Assembly (NCBI RefSeq): GCF_002865645.1
Contig: NW_020194512.1
Coordinates: forward strand, 3,203,183 to 3,267,182
Direction: 5' to 3'
DNA length: 64,000 nt
DNA from: Hyaloscypha bicolor E
Taxonomy: Eukaryota > Ascomycota > Leotiomycetes > Helotiales > Hyaloscyphaceae
The translations under genes and the position numbers were made by a program. The notes under the pieces were generated by a model. That model worked only from the letters and a program-made list of their open reading frames with translations, had not been told where the DNA came from and ran no database searches. Of this stretch, positions 10,981 through 22,200 are shown one piece after another (positions within the stretch are counted from its first letter, which is position 1; every line of letters starts with the position of its first letter).

Positions 10981-13395
10981 ATGACCTTTTCACAAGCTGC
11001 TTCAAGGCTCTGGGTCATCCTGCTCACCAAAAAAATAACTCGAGACGAGCATCCGAATACCTTGATTTCTCCCATGATGAATCGAAACTTCCGCGCTGCA
11101 GGTGCACGAGGCCTCTCTATACCAGGCGGTCTGTCTTCCAACACGTCTGACAATGGAGATTTTCTGGATGCCGATGACAGCGGTGACACATCCGAAGAAA
11201 CGTCCCATACGGAAAATATTCCCCTTTCTGGAGTCTCAGCCCATCTTGGCTCCTACCAAACCAAGGAGTACAGAAGACTATTGGATATCATCGATGAAGT
11301 GAGGAAGTATGATATCGATCATGTCCTCCAGATTCCACAGATTGTGGTATGCGGGAATACCTCCGCTGGAAAGAGTTCCGTCCTCGAAGCTGTCAGCCAC
11401 ATCAAGTTTCCGCGAGGAGACAATGTTTGTACCCGATACGTGACCGAGTAAGTTGTTTCAATAGCCGACGGTGGATTGTTATGTTAACCTCTTTAGAATC
11501 TGTCTTCGGACTTCCGATACAATCTTTATCAATGTCACTATCTCGCCGAAGTCTTCACGGCCACAGAGGGGACAGGACGACCTGATGGCGTTCCGCGAGA
11601 CCGCAGGAACATTGGAAGAACTGCCACGACTGATGGATTCTGCCGAAAGGAAGATGGGCTTGCCAAGGCACGCCCCTGGAAAGGCCACATTCACGGAAGA
11701 CTGTTTGAGAATCGAGGTTCACGGCCCTGATCAACCACGTCTTACTCTCATCGATGTTCCAGGTCTAGTGCAGACCGGGGAACAGAACCTCAGAGAAACC
11801 ATTACGGGAATGACAGAAAAATATATCAACAATCCTCGCTCAATTATCCTAGCGGTTCTTGGCGCCCATGACGAACCTGTCAATCAGTCGATTTTCCGCA
11901 TGGCGAGGGATGCTGATCCCCACGGCGTTCGCACTTTCGGAATCATCACGAAGCCGGACAAACCGGACCCTGGCTCGGGATCTCAACGAAACTGGATCAA
12001 GATCGCTCAGAACAAAGGAGAAGGGTTTATATTCAAGAAAGGCTGGCATGTACTCTTGAACAGGTCAGAGGATGAAGTCAAGAGAAACACCTCGAGCGAG
12101 GAGAGAGACCTGAAAGAAAAGGTCTTCTTCGAGCGTCCAGACAATCTTTGGAACGAAGTGCCGCCTGAGAACTGGGGGGCAGAGAACCTGAAAGGCCACC
12201 TTGTGCGTCTGCTCGTCGACCTCCTGCGGAGAGAAAGTTCTTCCTTGAAGCGCGATATCGAGGATCGGTTAACGCCGTATCACGAGAAACTGGACAGACT
12301 GGCAGCCAGCTTGAGAAGCAAAGAAGAAGCTGATCATCTCTTCCGCAAGAAGTGCCGAGACATGCGGAATCTCACACTGCTGGCCGTGGAAGGCAAATTG
12401 AATGACGGTTACTTTGAATTACCCGACAATGTTGACACCCTAGCCGATGATGCCCGCTATCTCCGAGCACGTATCGAAGGTGAGGAAGACCAATTTCACC
12501 AGAAAGTCAAGATCGAAGGTCGTACTTTCCTGTATACATGGAACCCGGATGATTCGCCGTCAGCAGAGGAGATGAACCAGTTCCTAGAACGGGTTGCAAA
12601 GGTTCTCAAGCATACGCGGGGCCACGAAGCAGAAGACATCTACGATCCTCAGCGACTCGATCTTCTCTTCCACAAGCTCTCTCGCGACTGGCAGAAGATT
12701 GGAGAGCGCTTGATCGCACAAGCACACGCTCACTGCAAAACGTTCCTCGACAAACTAATGGTCGATGTCTTGAGTCCAGACCTTCCACACATCGCTCGGC
12801 GCCTTTATGGAAAAGTGGTCGCAAAACTGCTAGACGAAAGAAAGCAGCATGCGTTGATCGAGCTCGCCGAGCTCGAGAAGGATCGAACGCGGCCTGCGAA
12901 GACGCGAAACGATGCCTTTGCCGAGAAGATCCAGCAGGAGTATGCCAAGAAGTTACATTCCATGATGACGAAAGCCCTCAGGAAAGCGGAGTCTCCACTC
13001 ATCAACATCCCGGCACAGATCACTGAATTGCTTGATCTGGATAATAGTAATAAGAGGCGACTAGCTCAAGCGGCAGATTTGCTGGCTCGGTTACATATTT
13101 TCTATGACGTATGTATACCGCTAAAGAATAATTAAGAACAAGTACTGATATGAAATAGATTGCTGCGAATGTTTTCGTTGATAATGTTGTGGTGCAAGTT
13201 GTGGAACGGCATCTTTTGAGGAATTTCGACGAGATCTTCGACGAGATATTGGATCTGGAGAGGGCGGACCCGAAGAAATGGGATGCACTGCTATTTGACC
13301 CTGATTCTGAAGAGAGAAAAGCGGAGATGAAGGAGCTACAAGCGGAAGCAGATAATTTGCAGAAATGCTTGGATGCGGTGGAAGATATTGCTTGA
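10981..13395 (+). CDS. Dynamin-like (Vps1/Mx-related) large GTPase
   Basis: Predicted 771-aa protein from exons 10981-11447, 11497-13108 and 13159-13395, with introns of 49 and 50 nt. If the Met-Met at 11074 is used instead, the protein has 740 aa; the second choice removes a basic 31-residue leader. GTPase motifs are all present: P-loop GNTSAGKSS (about 125-133), DVPGL (242-246) and TKPD (307-310), with the dynamin-typical phrase of arrested and DP-G-RT residues just before it. A long helical middle/stalk region follows, and a C-terminal GED-like helix ends near LQAEADNLQKCLDAVED. No PH or proline-rich domain is seen, so it is closer to Mx or fungal dynamin-like proteins of unknown role than to endocytic dynamin. 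It would self-assemble and hydrolyse GTP at membranes. It is divergent from the zinc-finger gene and 1.3 kb upstream of a HET gene. Confidence 0.92.
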
Positions 13396-13969
13396 GATAC
13401 TGATACTTTCCCATGACAATACCAAGCGCGTGAGGATTCACGCTTTGGGATTTTATTTCAACGGAAATCAAGTCGTTGCAAGTGGTTCTTCAATCGATAT
13501 GTTTGTAGTGAAAATAATCACTGCTATTATCCTCTATCGTGGAACATTGCAAGCACTGTATCATCCATAGTACGCCATCTCAAATTATCCTCATATCAAC
13601 GAGATACGTCCGCTCGCCGATCCTGAGAGTGAACCGAGTTTGTCATTCAGCTAACCCTATTTTTTTTTTGGAAAGTGCTTCTACAATAGCCTCTATATTA
13701 ACGAATTCGATTTATACTTATAGTTAATTCGGCTGTCAATTTCAAAATTTTAGTGGTAACCTTCCATTTTCGCGCGTTGGAAAAGATTAGTTCACCGTAG
13801 ACATTTGATATCTTCCAGGCCTCACCGAACACGTGCCTCCACAAGGCTACTCCAGAATGTTGAGAATTCAAAGCAAAAGTCACGTGCAATGCTTCTCAGA
13901 CGACTGTCCATTTTGCAGTAATCTAAGGCCTATACTTATATACGTCCAAATAGCCCCTTATTACTCCTA
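13396..13969. other. Intergenic region after the GTPase gene
   Basis: This is the 3' flank of the dynamin-like gene, of mixed composition with a T run near 13662-13670. Short open frames on both strands have no coding signal. No terminator-like structure was recognised. Confidence 0.4.
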
Positions 13970-14044
13970 TTTAGCTGTAAACCCATGTTTAGCTGAATGC
14001 CCTGCATAGCTAAACACCCTTGCACAGCTGAATGCCCCTGCATA
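13970..14044. repeat. Degenerate 18-19-bp minisatellite
   Basis: Four imperfect tandem units related to TAGCTGAATGCCCTGCA run up to the TA at 14043-14044. A fifth unit (TAGCTGAATTGCCACTGG) resumes at 14450, right after the MITE. The array was therefore present before the MITE inserted and was split by it. Confidence 0.55.
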
Positions 14045-14449
14045 GAAGGGTTCACCCACCAACCGCCCAAACCTACTTCCCGCCCAAGCCAAAATTCGAC
14101 TTTAATATTAATTTATCAATTATTAATATAATTTTATACTTTGTTAAGTTTTAGTTAACAAATATACTCTTTAATCACAATTTCATCTTTTCAAGTAAAG
14201 ATTATTATTAATTTTACTTATAAAATTAAGCTTTTATTTATATTTTAAGAATTTTAAAGCAATATAAAGGAATAATTAAAATAAGTCCTTTTATATAAAT
14301 TCCTATAATTAAGAGAAACAGTATTAGTGAATAACAGAAATCAATTTTTATCAATTTTTGTTAATTATTAGTATTATAAACGGTGAGAGAAAAATCGATT
14401 TTTTGCTTGGGCGGGAAGTGGGTTTGGGCGGTTGGTGGGTGAACCCTTC
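14045..14449. mobile_element. TA-target MITE with about 47-bp terminal inverted repeats
   Basis: A 405-bp element starts GAAGGGTTCACCCACCAACC and ends with the reverse complement. The arms match over roughly 47-55 bp and are GC-rich, while the interior is very AT-rich and non-coding. TA lies immediately outside each end (14043-14044 and 14450-14451), the target used by Tc1/mariner-type transposases. It sits inside a minisatellite and about 260 bp upstream of the HET gene start, so it may form part of that gene's upstream region. Confidence 0.8.
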
Positions 14450-14711
14450 TAGCTGAATTGCCACTGGTAGCCTTAGGCACTAATTTCCAACACAGAAACC
14501 GACAACCTCCTGAAGTACCATCAACAGCTCCAAAGTTAAGAAGCGCAGCTGGCTCAATCATCAACGTCTCTTAGGAACCAAATAGTTTGCGTCTGTTTTC
14601 TCCACTGCGGGAAGAAAGCGCAAGTCTTGCAAATCTCAGCGTGCCGGGCACCAGGGGTGTTCAACCCGTCCGGGTATTACCTCGTCGCGTTGCCTTATTG
14701 TGCTTCTGGCG

Positions 14712-16850
14712 ATGGATCAGACATCCAATTCGTTCGAATACAAACCGTTGGACGAGGTTGCGCAGGAAATAAGGTTGGTTCGTCTCCTCCCCGGCTCCGG
14801 CCAAGAACGTATCTGCTGCAGCCTTGACCACGCGTTTCTGGCACACGCCGCCTCCTCGTATGAAGCGCTGTCGTACTTCTGGGGAGACCCAAAAGCAACC
14901 TTACCAATATCGCTGGATGTTACAACCTTCCAAGTTACGGAGAACCTTGAGTCGGCCCTTCGGCACCTTCGCCTCGAGGACCGGGACCGAACGCTGTGGA
15001 TCGATGCAATATGTATCGACCAAGCCAACCCAAAAGAACGCGCCCGTCAAGTCCAAGTCATGGGGAAGATATATCAAAGAGCAAGACGTGTTCTGGTCTG
15101 GCTTGGTGACGAGATTCAGGACACTGGTTTGGCTTTTGAACTCATGATTAAGAGAGCCGATGGGGAAAGTCTTGCGGAAGCACTGGTGCCGAGTGTGCAG
15201 AAAAGGGGCGAGGCCATGCTGCAACACTGGCTATTATTAGATCGCAAAGGCTCAATATCGAGACGGACGAGATCTGCCAGTGTGAAGTCCAGGGTTCTAG
15301 GAGGTAGGATTACAAAGCTAAACCGCATCTTACGAGACCCAAGGCCAAACATCGCTTTGGAACCCCGGGTGGTGCACGTCTTGGAACAACAAGCCCAACT
15401 CATGCAAGCGTTTGATCCGCCCACTCGGAAAGTAATCGAGGCACTGCCGTTGATGGGCGAGGATGAGGAGGAGTGCGGATTTAGGGGAGAAGATGAGGTG
15501 GATGCGGAAAGAGCAATAGAACGGGAAACATCTCAGGGGCCAGAGGAGGAGGATTGGACCGAGGAAATTGAACCCGAATCTCTCGAAGAAAGTCGGAATG
15601 ATCGAGCCATCGAGGCCTTCGGTGATCTCTTCAATCGTCCTTGGTGGAAAAGAATCTGGGTTGTTCAAGAGCTCGCCCGCTCGCGGCAAGCCACCTTTAT
15701 TTGCGGAAGTCACTCGGCGTCATGGGAGACAATGCGGGCCAACGTCGTCCCCCAAGAAGACGACTTGACCTGGGGATACCACCCGTGTGTTGCTGATATG
15801 CTAAGTGTCTGGGGGCCGTACTCAACTCAAGAACGGCGGTGTGTAGGTCTTCTGGACTACTTATCCACGTTTCGGTACTGCGGAGCTACTGACCCTCGGG
15901 ATAAAGTCTTCGCCCTTCTTGGGCTTGCCATAGACATTGATGGCAGTGATTTAGACGCCAATTACAGCTTGGAACTCGAAGATCTCTATAAGAGAGTAGT
16001 CCGTGTCATGATAAGTCAACATCGGAATTTGGATGTTCTCGGACACGTTTTGGGCATGGGACTACTCGATGGATCGGATCGCAAGGTGACATTTCCTTCT
16101 TGGACTCCAGATTGGAGGATGAAAGTGACTGCTACTCCGTTCCAGGAGATATTGACCATGAATGGAGAAGCCAACTTCTACTCCGCTAGTGGAACTTCGA
16201 CGCCTAACTTCTCGTTCTCGCCGGACTTTCAGATCTTGACACTGGAAGGATTCGTGTTTGGAACTCTGCAGCACTTGGAAGAAGTTCTCGAAGATCTGGG
16301 CAGTCTCTTCGGCAACGATTTCAATGAAGCAAACCAGCATTTGACCGTGATACAGCGATGGGAAGAGCGAGCTTTGGAGGAGCCTGTAACGCTATGCCCC
16401 TACCTGGGCAAAACGGGACGACTGGACGCATTCTGGCGCACTCTGACCGCGGATGCTTTCTTGGGACAGCGAAAAGCACCCGATGAAATTTTCAAGCAAT
16501 TCGAAGTTTGGTCTGGACGTACGGATCTCGCATCTGTCATCGATCCGGAAGACTTGCCAACACAGTACATTAACTATGCCACTCCATTTGTGCGTTCTCT
16601 TGACGAGGCTTCGAGCGGCCGCAGATTCCTGGTGTCGGACGGGGGGTACATGGGACTCGCCCCGCAAAGTGCAGAGGAGGCGGACTTGATCTGTGTCCTC
16701 TTAGGCGGACAGACTCCGTTTGTCTTACGACCACGCGAGGATCTATATGAGCTTATCGGACCGTGCTACGTTCACGGAATAATGGATGGGGAGGCAATGG
16801 AGCAATCGAGGCTGCGAAACTTCGAGCTTGAGGACTTCCGTCTACAGTAA
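14712..16850 (+). CDS. HET-domain (heterokaryon incompatibility) protein
   Basis: Intronless gene of 712 aa. The frame is open 12 bases upstream, but 14712 is the first ATG. The HET domain (Pfam HET) is clear: YEALSYFWGDP at residues 50-60, LWIDAICIDQ at 95-104, and the Q-V-x-x-M-x-x-IY-x-x-A-x-x-V-x-VWLG run ending near 132. An acidic insertion follows (about 235-300, rich in E and D). The second conserved block is PWWKRIWVVQELA, then DPRDKVFALLG. These proteins act in the cytoplasm in vegetative self/non-self recognition and can trigger cell death when the wrong partner is met. Many copies per genome have no assigned role, so allorecognition function is family inference. The gene is intact, with normal base composition right up to the AT-rich boundary at about 17.0 kb. 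Confidence 0.95.
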   Translation: MDQTSNSFEYKPLDEVAQEIRLVRLLPGSGQERICCSLDHAFLAHAASSYEALSYFWGDPKATLPISLDVTTFQVTENLESALRHLRLEDRDRTLWIDAICIDQANPKERARQVQVMGKIYQRARRVLVWLGDEIQDTGLAFELMIKRADGESLAEALVPSVQKRGEAMLQHWLLLDRKGSISRRTRSASVKSRVLGGRITKLNRILRDPRPNIALEPRVVHVLEQQAQLMQAFDPPTRKVIEALPLMGEDEEECGFRGEDEVDAERAIERETSQGPEEEDWTEEIEPESLEESRNDRAIEAFGDLFNRPWWKRIWVVQELARSRQATFICGSHSASWETMRANVVPQEDDLTWGYHPCVADMLSVWGPYSTQERRCVGLLDYLSTFRYCGATDPRDKVFALLGLAIDIDGSDLDANYSLELEDLYKRVVRVMISQHRNLDVLGHVLGMGLLDGSDRKVTFPSWTPDWRMKVTATPFQEILTMNGEANFYSASGTSTPNFSFSPDFQILTLEGFVFGTLQHLEEVLEDLGSLFGNDFNEANQHLTVIQRWEERALEEPVTLCPYLGKTGRLDAFWRTLTADAFLGQRKAPDEIFKQFEVWSGRTDLASVIDPEDLPTQYINYATPFVRSLDEASSGRRFLVSDGGYMGLAPQSAEEADLICVLLGGQTPFVLRPREDLYELIGPCYVHGIMDGEAMEQSRLRNFELEDFRLQ

Positions 16851-16923
16851 ATAATTGAGGAAATCCAACAAACACTTGCAAGCTTCCCCAAGCCGGAACA
16901 GATAATAGTCGGACTTAACGTCG

Positions 16924-16951
16924 CGACTAAAGGGACTCTACCCTTTAGTCG
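16924..16951. other. Perfect hairpin after the HET gene
   Basis: CGACTAAAGGG and CCCTTTAGTCG form a perfect 11-bp stem around the 6-nt loop ACTCTA, 73 bases past the HET stop codon. It could shape the 3' end of the transcript or mark a truncated inverted-repeat element. No direct function can be assigned. Confidence 0.45.
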
Positions 16952-17309
16952 GGGAAAGCGAGTTGTCCCGCACCACACCAAAATTACTATGCAATCGCGG
17001 ATACCTGTATTATACCATACAACCAAATAACCCTTAATTTAATGCGCAATTGAGGATATAATCTCTTATTAATCTAATAATACGAAATCTGCATTTTGAG
17101 CTATTAAATTAATTAATATTACTAATTTGAACAATATATAATATAAAATTATCTTTCTCCTACTAATTCTACTATTTATATTCTCTCTTGCCTTTTTTAT
17201 TTCTTTATTTAATTTCTTAGTTTCTTCTAATATTATATATATATAATTAATTAAAAGGGTTTGTCTTTATTTAGTAAGCTTACTTAAATACAAGTATTAT
17301 AGAATTAAT

Positions 17310-17590
17310 AAAAATATTTATAAAGATTATATATAACTAAAGAATATATAATAAATCTCGAATATTATAAGTATTAATTAGGGAAATTAATAGTTCTTTA
17401 ATATTATAATTATACTATTATTTATATTTATAAATTATTAAATATATAAATTATTAAAAGCTTTTATTTAAAGAAAGTTTTTCTGGATTTTATAAAAGAA
17501 ATATAGATTAGTTCTATACTAAATTCAATTTTATAATTTTATAACTTATTAATTTATTTTATTATCTTATTACTTATTAATAAATAATTA
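17310..17590 (+). repeat. Gypsy LTR relic (solo or truncated)
   Basis: This stretch is similar, in the same orientation and over about 280 bp, to the two LTRs of the Gypsy element at 47773-55709. They share the phrase AATAAATCTCGAATATTA and a common internal order. No Gypsy coding sequence was recognised next to it. Ends are approximate. Confidence 0.6.
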
Positions 17591-17873
17591 TATTTCTAAA
17601 TCTATAAAATATACAACTTTTTATTAAAGCTATTTTTATAAAAGAAGTTAACTAAATTAATTCTAATATAAGTAATTAGTATATTAAAGAATTATTTAAG
17701 TTATTTATAAATATTTATAAATAACTTAAATAAAATATAAGTAATAAGTAGCTTAAAAAACTTGAATAAAATAGAATAATTATTTATAAATAATATAAAT
17801 AACTATAAATAGTTATATATAAGTTACAGGATTATTATAAATTAATATATATTTTAATTTTAAAAAAATAAAT

Positions 17874-18028
17874 AAGATATTTATTAAATAAGATATTTAT
17901 TAAATAAGATATTTATTAAATAAGATATTTATTAAATAAGTAAATAAGATATTTATTAAATAAGATATTTATTAAATAAGATATTTATTAAATAAGATAT
18001 TTATTAAATAAGATATTTATTAAATAAG
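17874..18028. repeat. 16-bp tandem array, about nine copies
   Basis: The unit AAGATATTTATTAAAT repeats four times without change, is interrupted by an 8-base partial unit, then repeats five more times. The unit is a partial palindrome. Identity between copies is complete although the surroundings are degenerate, so the array must be younger than the mutation of the flanks or kept uniform by slippage. Confidence 0.9.
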
Positions 18029-18430
18029 CTTATATAAAGGTACTTAAATACTAATTTTCTATAATAATAAACTTAAAGTATTACTAAAGTTTAATTTACT
18101 TACTATTATAGTAAGAATTACTAAATTGGGTCTAGTATAATTGCCTTATTTAATTAGAATCTATATATTTACTTTTTAAAGCTTTATACTTTACTTAAAC
18201 TCTTTTCTAACTAGTTTAATTAACTCTTTTACTATTTAATATAACTCTCTATTTTATAATCTTTATATATATTAGTTATAAGCCCGGCCTTATACTAATA
18301 AACTTCCTAATTAGTATATTATAGAAAGTATTTAAGAGTTTATTTAATTTATTTCTTTGAAAATTATATTTTAGTTTATATTTTAGATATTAACTAATTA
18401 ATAGAAACTATTTCTATAGTTTCTATATAT

Positions 18431-18677
18431 TGGTACAGCTGTTCCCTTGGGAGTCACGTGTATAGTCACGGGACACGGGACACGGGACATGGTCATGTGA
18501 CCTCGCGTCCCATTAGTAACTCGACCGGTAGCTAGTCCCCATTAGGCTTAGCAGATTTAGGAATTGTATATTAATACTATAATACTGTAATCCTTACTTC
18601 TGAATAATAACTTTACTAACTTTATGCAAATAGTATTCTATAATTACATAATAGTACTATACGTTCCTGGTAAACCG
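18431..18677 (+). repeat. Copia-1 5' LTR
   Basis: 247 bp, starting TGGTACAGCTGTTCCC and ending GGTAAACCG; the terminal CA expected at the end has become CG. It keeps GC-rich phrases such as repeated ACGGGACACGGGAC and TCGACCGGTAGC. Its partner at 24445-24691 carries many transitions at the same positions. Confidence 0.9.
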
Positions 18678-18818
18678 ATACTAATTAGTTTGCATTCAGA
18701 TTAGAATAAGGTCTATTAGTACTTATAGATTAGAGAAGGATTAAGCTGCGCTTGCCTAAGATTTGGTTGCTTAGGGGCAAAGCCATTATTCCAGTCGAAG
18801 AGGGGACAACTATTAATC

Positions 18819-18964
18819 CTGTTACCTGTAATTCGGTTATATAGGTAGGAAAGATACTTGATCTTGCTAAGATCCGATTATACTATATTAAAGGGGGGAA
18901 TATCTGTCAGTTCTATTACCTGTAATTCGGTTATATAGGCAGGAAGGGTATTTAATCTTGCCAA
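18819..18964. repeat. Direct repeat in the Copia-1 leader
   Basis: A 52-base unit (18819-18870) recurs at 18913-18964. The shared core is TTACCTGTAATTCGGTTATA followed by a purine-rich stretch and an ATCTTGC phrase. It lies between the 5' LTR and the start of the gag region, so it belongs to the untranslated leader. A G-rich run AAAGGGGGGAA separates the copies. Confidence 0.7.
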
Positions 18965-19249
18965 ATACCAAAACGGTTAGCTATTTAACTATTCTACTCT
19001 ATTCCCATTTAACTCTTATAAAATCCTCTCAAAAACCACCTTCTTTTGAACCCCTGGGGCTCTTAAGCTTTAGAACCGTCAAGTTCTTCCGGAATCTTAA
19101 TATTTTACTCTTTAAATTTCATTTCCTAAATTTCTTATTATAAATAAAATTTTTACCTCGAAAATAATACCTTCTATAAACCACCTACCTTACGAATTAC
19201 CTTTCTTTCTATAAATCTATCCTTCTTATAAATTACTATACCTCAAACT

Positions 19250-22200
19250 AGGTATAAACCTATAGAATATATAATAGTAGAACCTACTATAGTAGACAAT
19301 TCCTTTATCAGATCTATCTAATTTAATTATTCTATAGATAATAATAATTATAAGGAATTAGTAAGAAAGTAGAGATATGGAATTAACCTGAACTTTACTA
19401 AAGCAAATAAGATAACTGAGTTCTTAGATACTAAGCTATTTTAATATATTTTCTATAAAATAGTTAATAATAACCTTTGGAAGCTATTTAGATATAATTT
19501 CAAGAATTTCACTTATTAAGGGAACTTTAATAAATTTGAACTTCCGGAAATACTATACCTATATAAGACCTTTTAGTATAATAGTATATTTATATAATAG
19601 AATAGTAATAGTAATACTATTACAAATACCCTATATACTATTATAAAGGAGAATATATAATATATATAGTTAAATAAGAATATATTAGTAGCCAGACTAG
19701 ATCTTATTAAGAGACCAATCCTATTAGGCTTTATTATTCTTATAAAGAACAAGTATCTAGAACCTATTATCTTTAATATTCCTATATTATTATTTCCTTT
19801 ACTATCTCCTCTACTACTATATCCTATACCTCTACCAGATTTATATACTAGTATAGAAGCTTCAAGAGCAAATAGTATATTCCTATTAGCCCTATTATTA
19901 CTATTATAACTATATCCGAATAACTCCTAATTTCTTTTGACTATAAGACTTATTAGGGAAATTACTAAAATCTATACTAAAAAGTAAAAGTATAATGGAT
20001 CTAATAGTAATTTTAATTATAAACTTATTATTTTCCTTAATATTTACTAATATATAGAGCTTCTATAAGAGGTACTAATACAAGCTTTTCCTACTATACT
20101 AAAGAGACTAATTTAAGACTACTTCTATAATAACTAGCTCTTTTAATATATATATAAAAAAGCTTATATTAATATCTATAGCTTCTTTAAAGGCCCTAAA
20201 TTCAAATATCGAAATTTAGTTATATGAAATACTACTATATTAGCTTCTATAATAGCTAAATTCCCGGAAAAAATAATATTTGAGACTATTTAACTACTAA
20301 TTAATAAACTATATTAACTATAGTATAGTTTTATATTTAACTTGTAAACTACCGAATTCCTTTATAATAAAATCATTACCTCTTACTAAGGCTTCCGGAT
20401 ATATAGATATATAATTTCAGACTTTCTTATAAATCTCAGCTAGCTTATTAATAAGCTCTAGTTATCTATTACTATATATAAAAGCAAATAATAAGCCAAT
20501 CCCGAAACCTTCTTTACTAATTAATAATATTACTTTTAGAACTCTCTAAGCTATTATTTCTCCGGAAATTATTAATTCAAACCTAGCTATAACTTCAGAA
20601 TCTATAATAACTACTTTAAGCCTTATAATTATAATAATTATATCCCGAAATTATATTTTATATATAAGAAGCCCGAATACCGCTTATAGAAACATATACT
20701 AGAGAAATAAGAGGCTAAGAAGGCTCGATTTAGGAATAGAAATATCTATTAGTTCAGATTCCGAAATACCTGTAACTTTAATAAACGCTTTAGTAGTACT
20801 TATATATAGTATATTACTAAAGTTAAAGATAAAAAGAATAATAAGAATAGTAAGGATAAACTAGTAAATAATACTTTTGAGGCTTTATTAGTAGAAACAG
20901 ATAAAGAAAAGAAATACTATTCAGATTCCTATTTTACTTTAGTTAAAAGCTTTTTAGCTACTCCTACTACTTCTACTTTACTAATAACTATAGCTAATAC
21001 TCTTATAGATAACCTTATTTCCCTTTCCCTTATATACTAGATAATAGATAAAAACTATATATTAAAGTCTATTAAATCTTTAATAAAAGATACCCAGACT
21101 TTTATAGTTAATAATATATTAAGATATAATACTTACTATTTTTATAGAGTTATAATTAATACCGGAGCCTCTAGATACTTAACTACTAGTTCTAACTAAT
21201 TCCAAGCTCTCTAGTAAACTAATAATAGTATTAAACTTAATAAAACTACTAAAGGTCAAGTTAATATCTAGTTTGGTATTAGATCTATATCTTCTATTAG
21301 ATCTATAATAGTAAGTATACTAATTAGGCAAATATAATTCTATATTATACCTTTAAAGACTCTATTTTTGCTTAGTTTGGCTAATATAAACAAGCTAGGG
21401 ATCTATTTTAATAATCTTACTAATTATCTTATTACTTTTACTAGAGAATATATACTTATAGTATAATATTTCGGATACTCTTTCCTGCTTTGGAATACTA
21501 TACTATAAAGCTTTATTTCCGAATTCTTTATTTATAACCCCTATTTTCTTATAGAAATCGAATTATAATATCTATACTATTATTTTAGTTATCTATCTAT
21601 TAGTAAGCTCCGAAATATACTAGAATAAGCAGGCTATAATATTAATATAAAAGCCCTTAAGTACCTTATAAAGTACTATAAGTAATACTAGAAATACGGC
21701 TAATTATTCGGATAATTCAAGTTTAATCTAAGAGATAATATTAGCTTTAATTATTTTATTATTATTAATATTTTCTATATTTCCGGTAAGCCTATACTTT
21801 ATATTATTAATAAAGGCACTCGATATTAAGCCGGCTAATAGCTCTAGAATATTAGTATAATATATATCTGGGATATACTCAAATAGTACTAGATTAATAA
21901 CTACTTAGGCCCTTCCGATTAGATTATAGCAGATACCGGAAAGCAGTTTACTAGTAAGAAGTTTGCTTAGCTTATAAATACTATAGGAACTAAGGTTAAG
22001 ATTATTCCTATAAGGGCTTATAACTCTATTAGAATTATAGAATACTATTATAGCCTGATCCAATATACCTATTTTATTATTATAACCGAAATTAATAGAA
22101 TTAATAAGGATATTATATTTTAAATGGCTTTTAAGGCTATTAATAACTCTATAGGATCTAATAGTATTATCCTAACTCTTTTAGTTTATAGTACTTTACC

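Larger units (their letters stand above)
17030..18430. other. Start of AT-rich block 1
   Basis: At about 17.03 kb the composition falls abruptly to very low GC and stays there. The stretch contains a Gypsy LTR relic (17310-17590) and a 16-bp tandem array (17874-18028), described separately. No gene is present. The pattern fits RIP-mutated repeat DNA. Confidence 0.7.

Noticed and set aside
17874..18028. CRISPR-like array
   Set aside because: Units are contiguous 16-mers without spacers and the genome is fungal; it is a simple tandem repeat.
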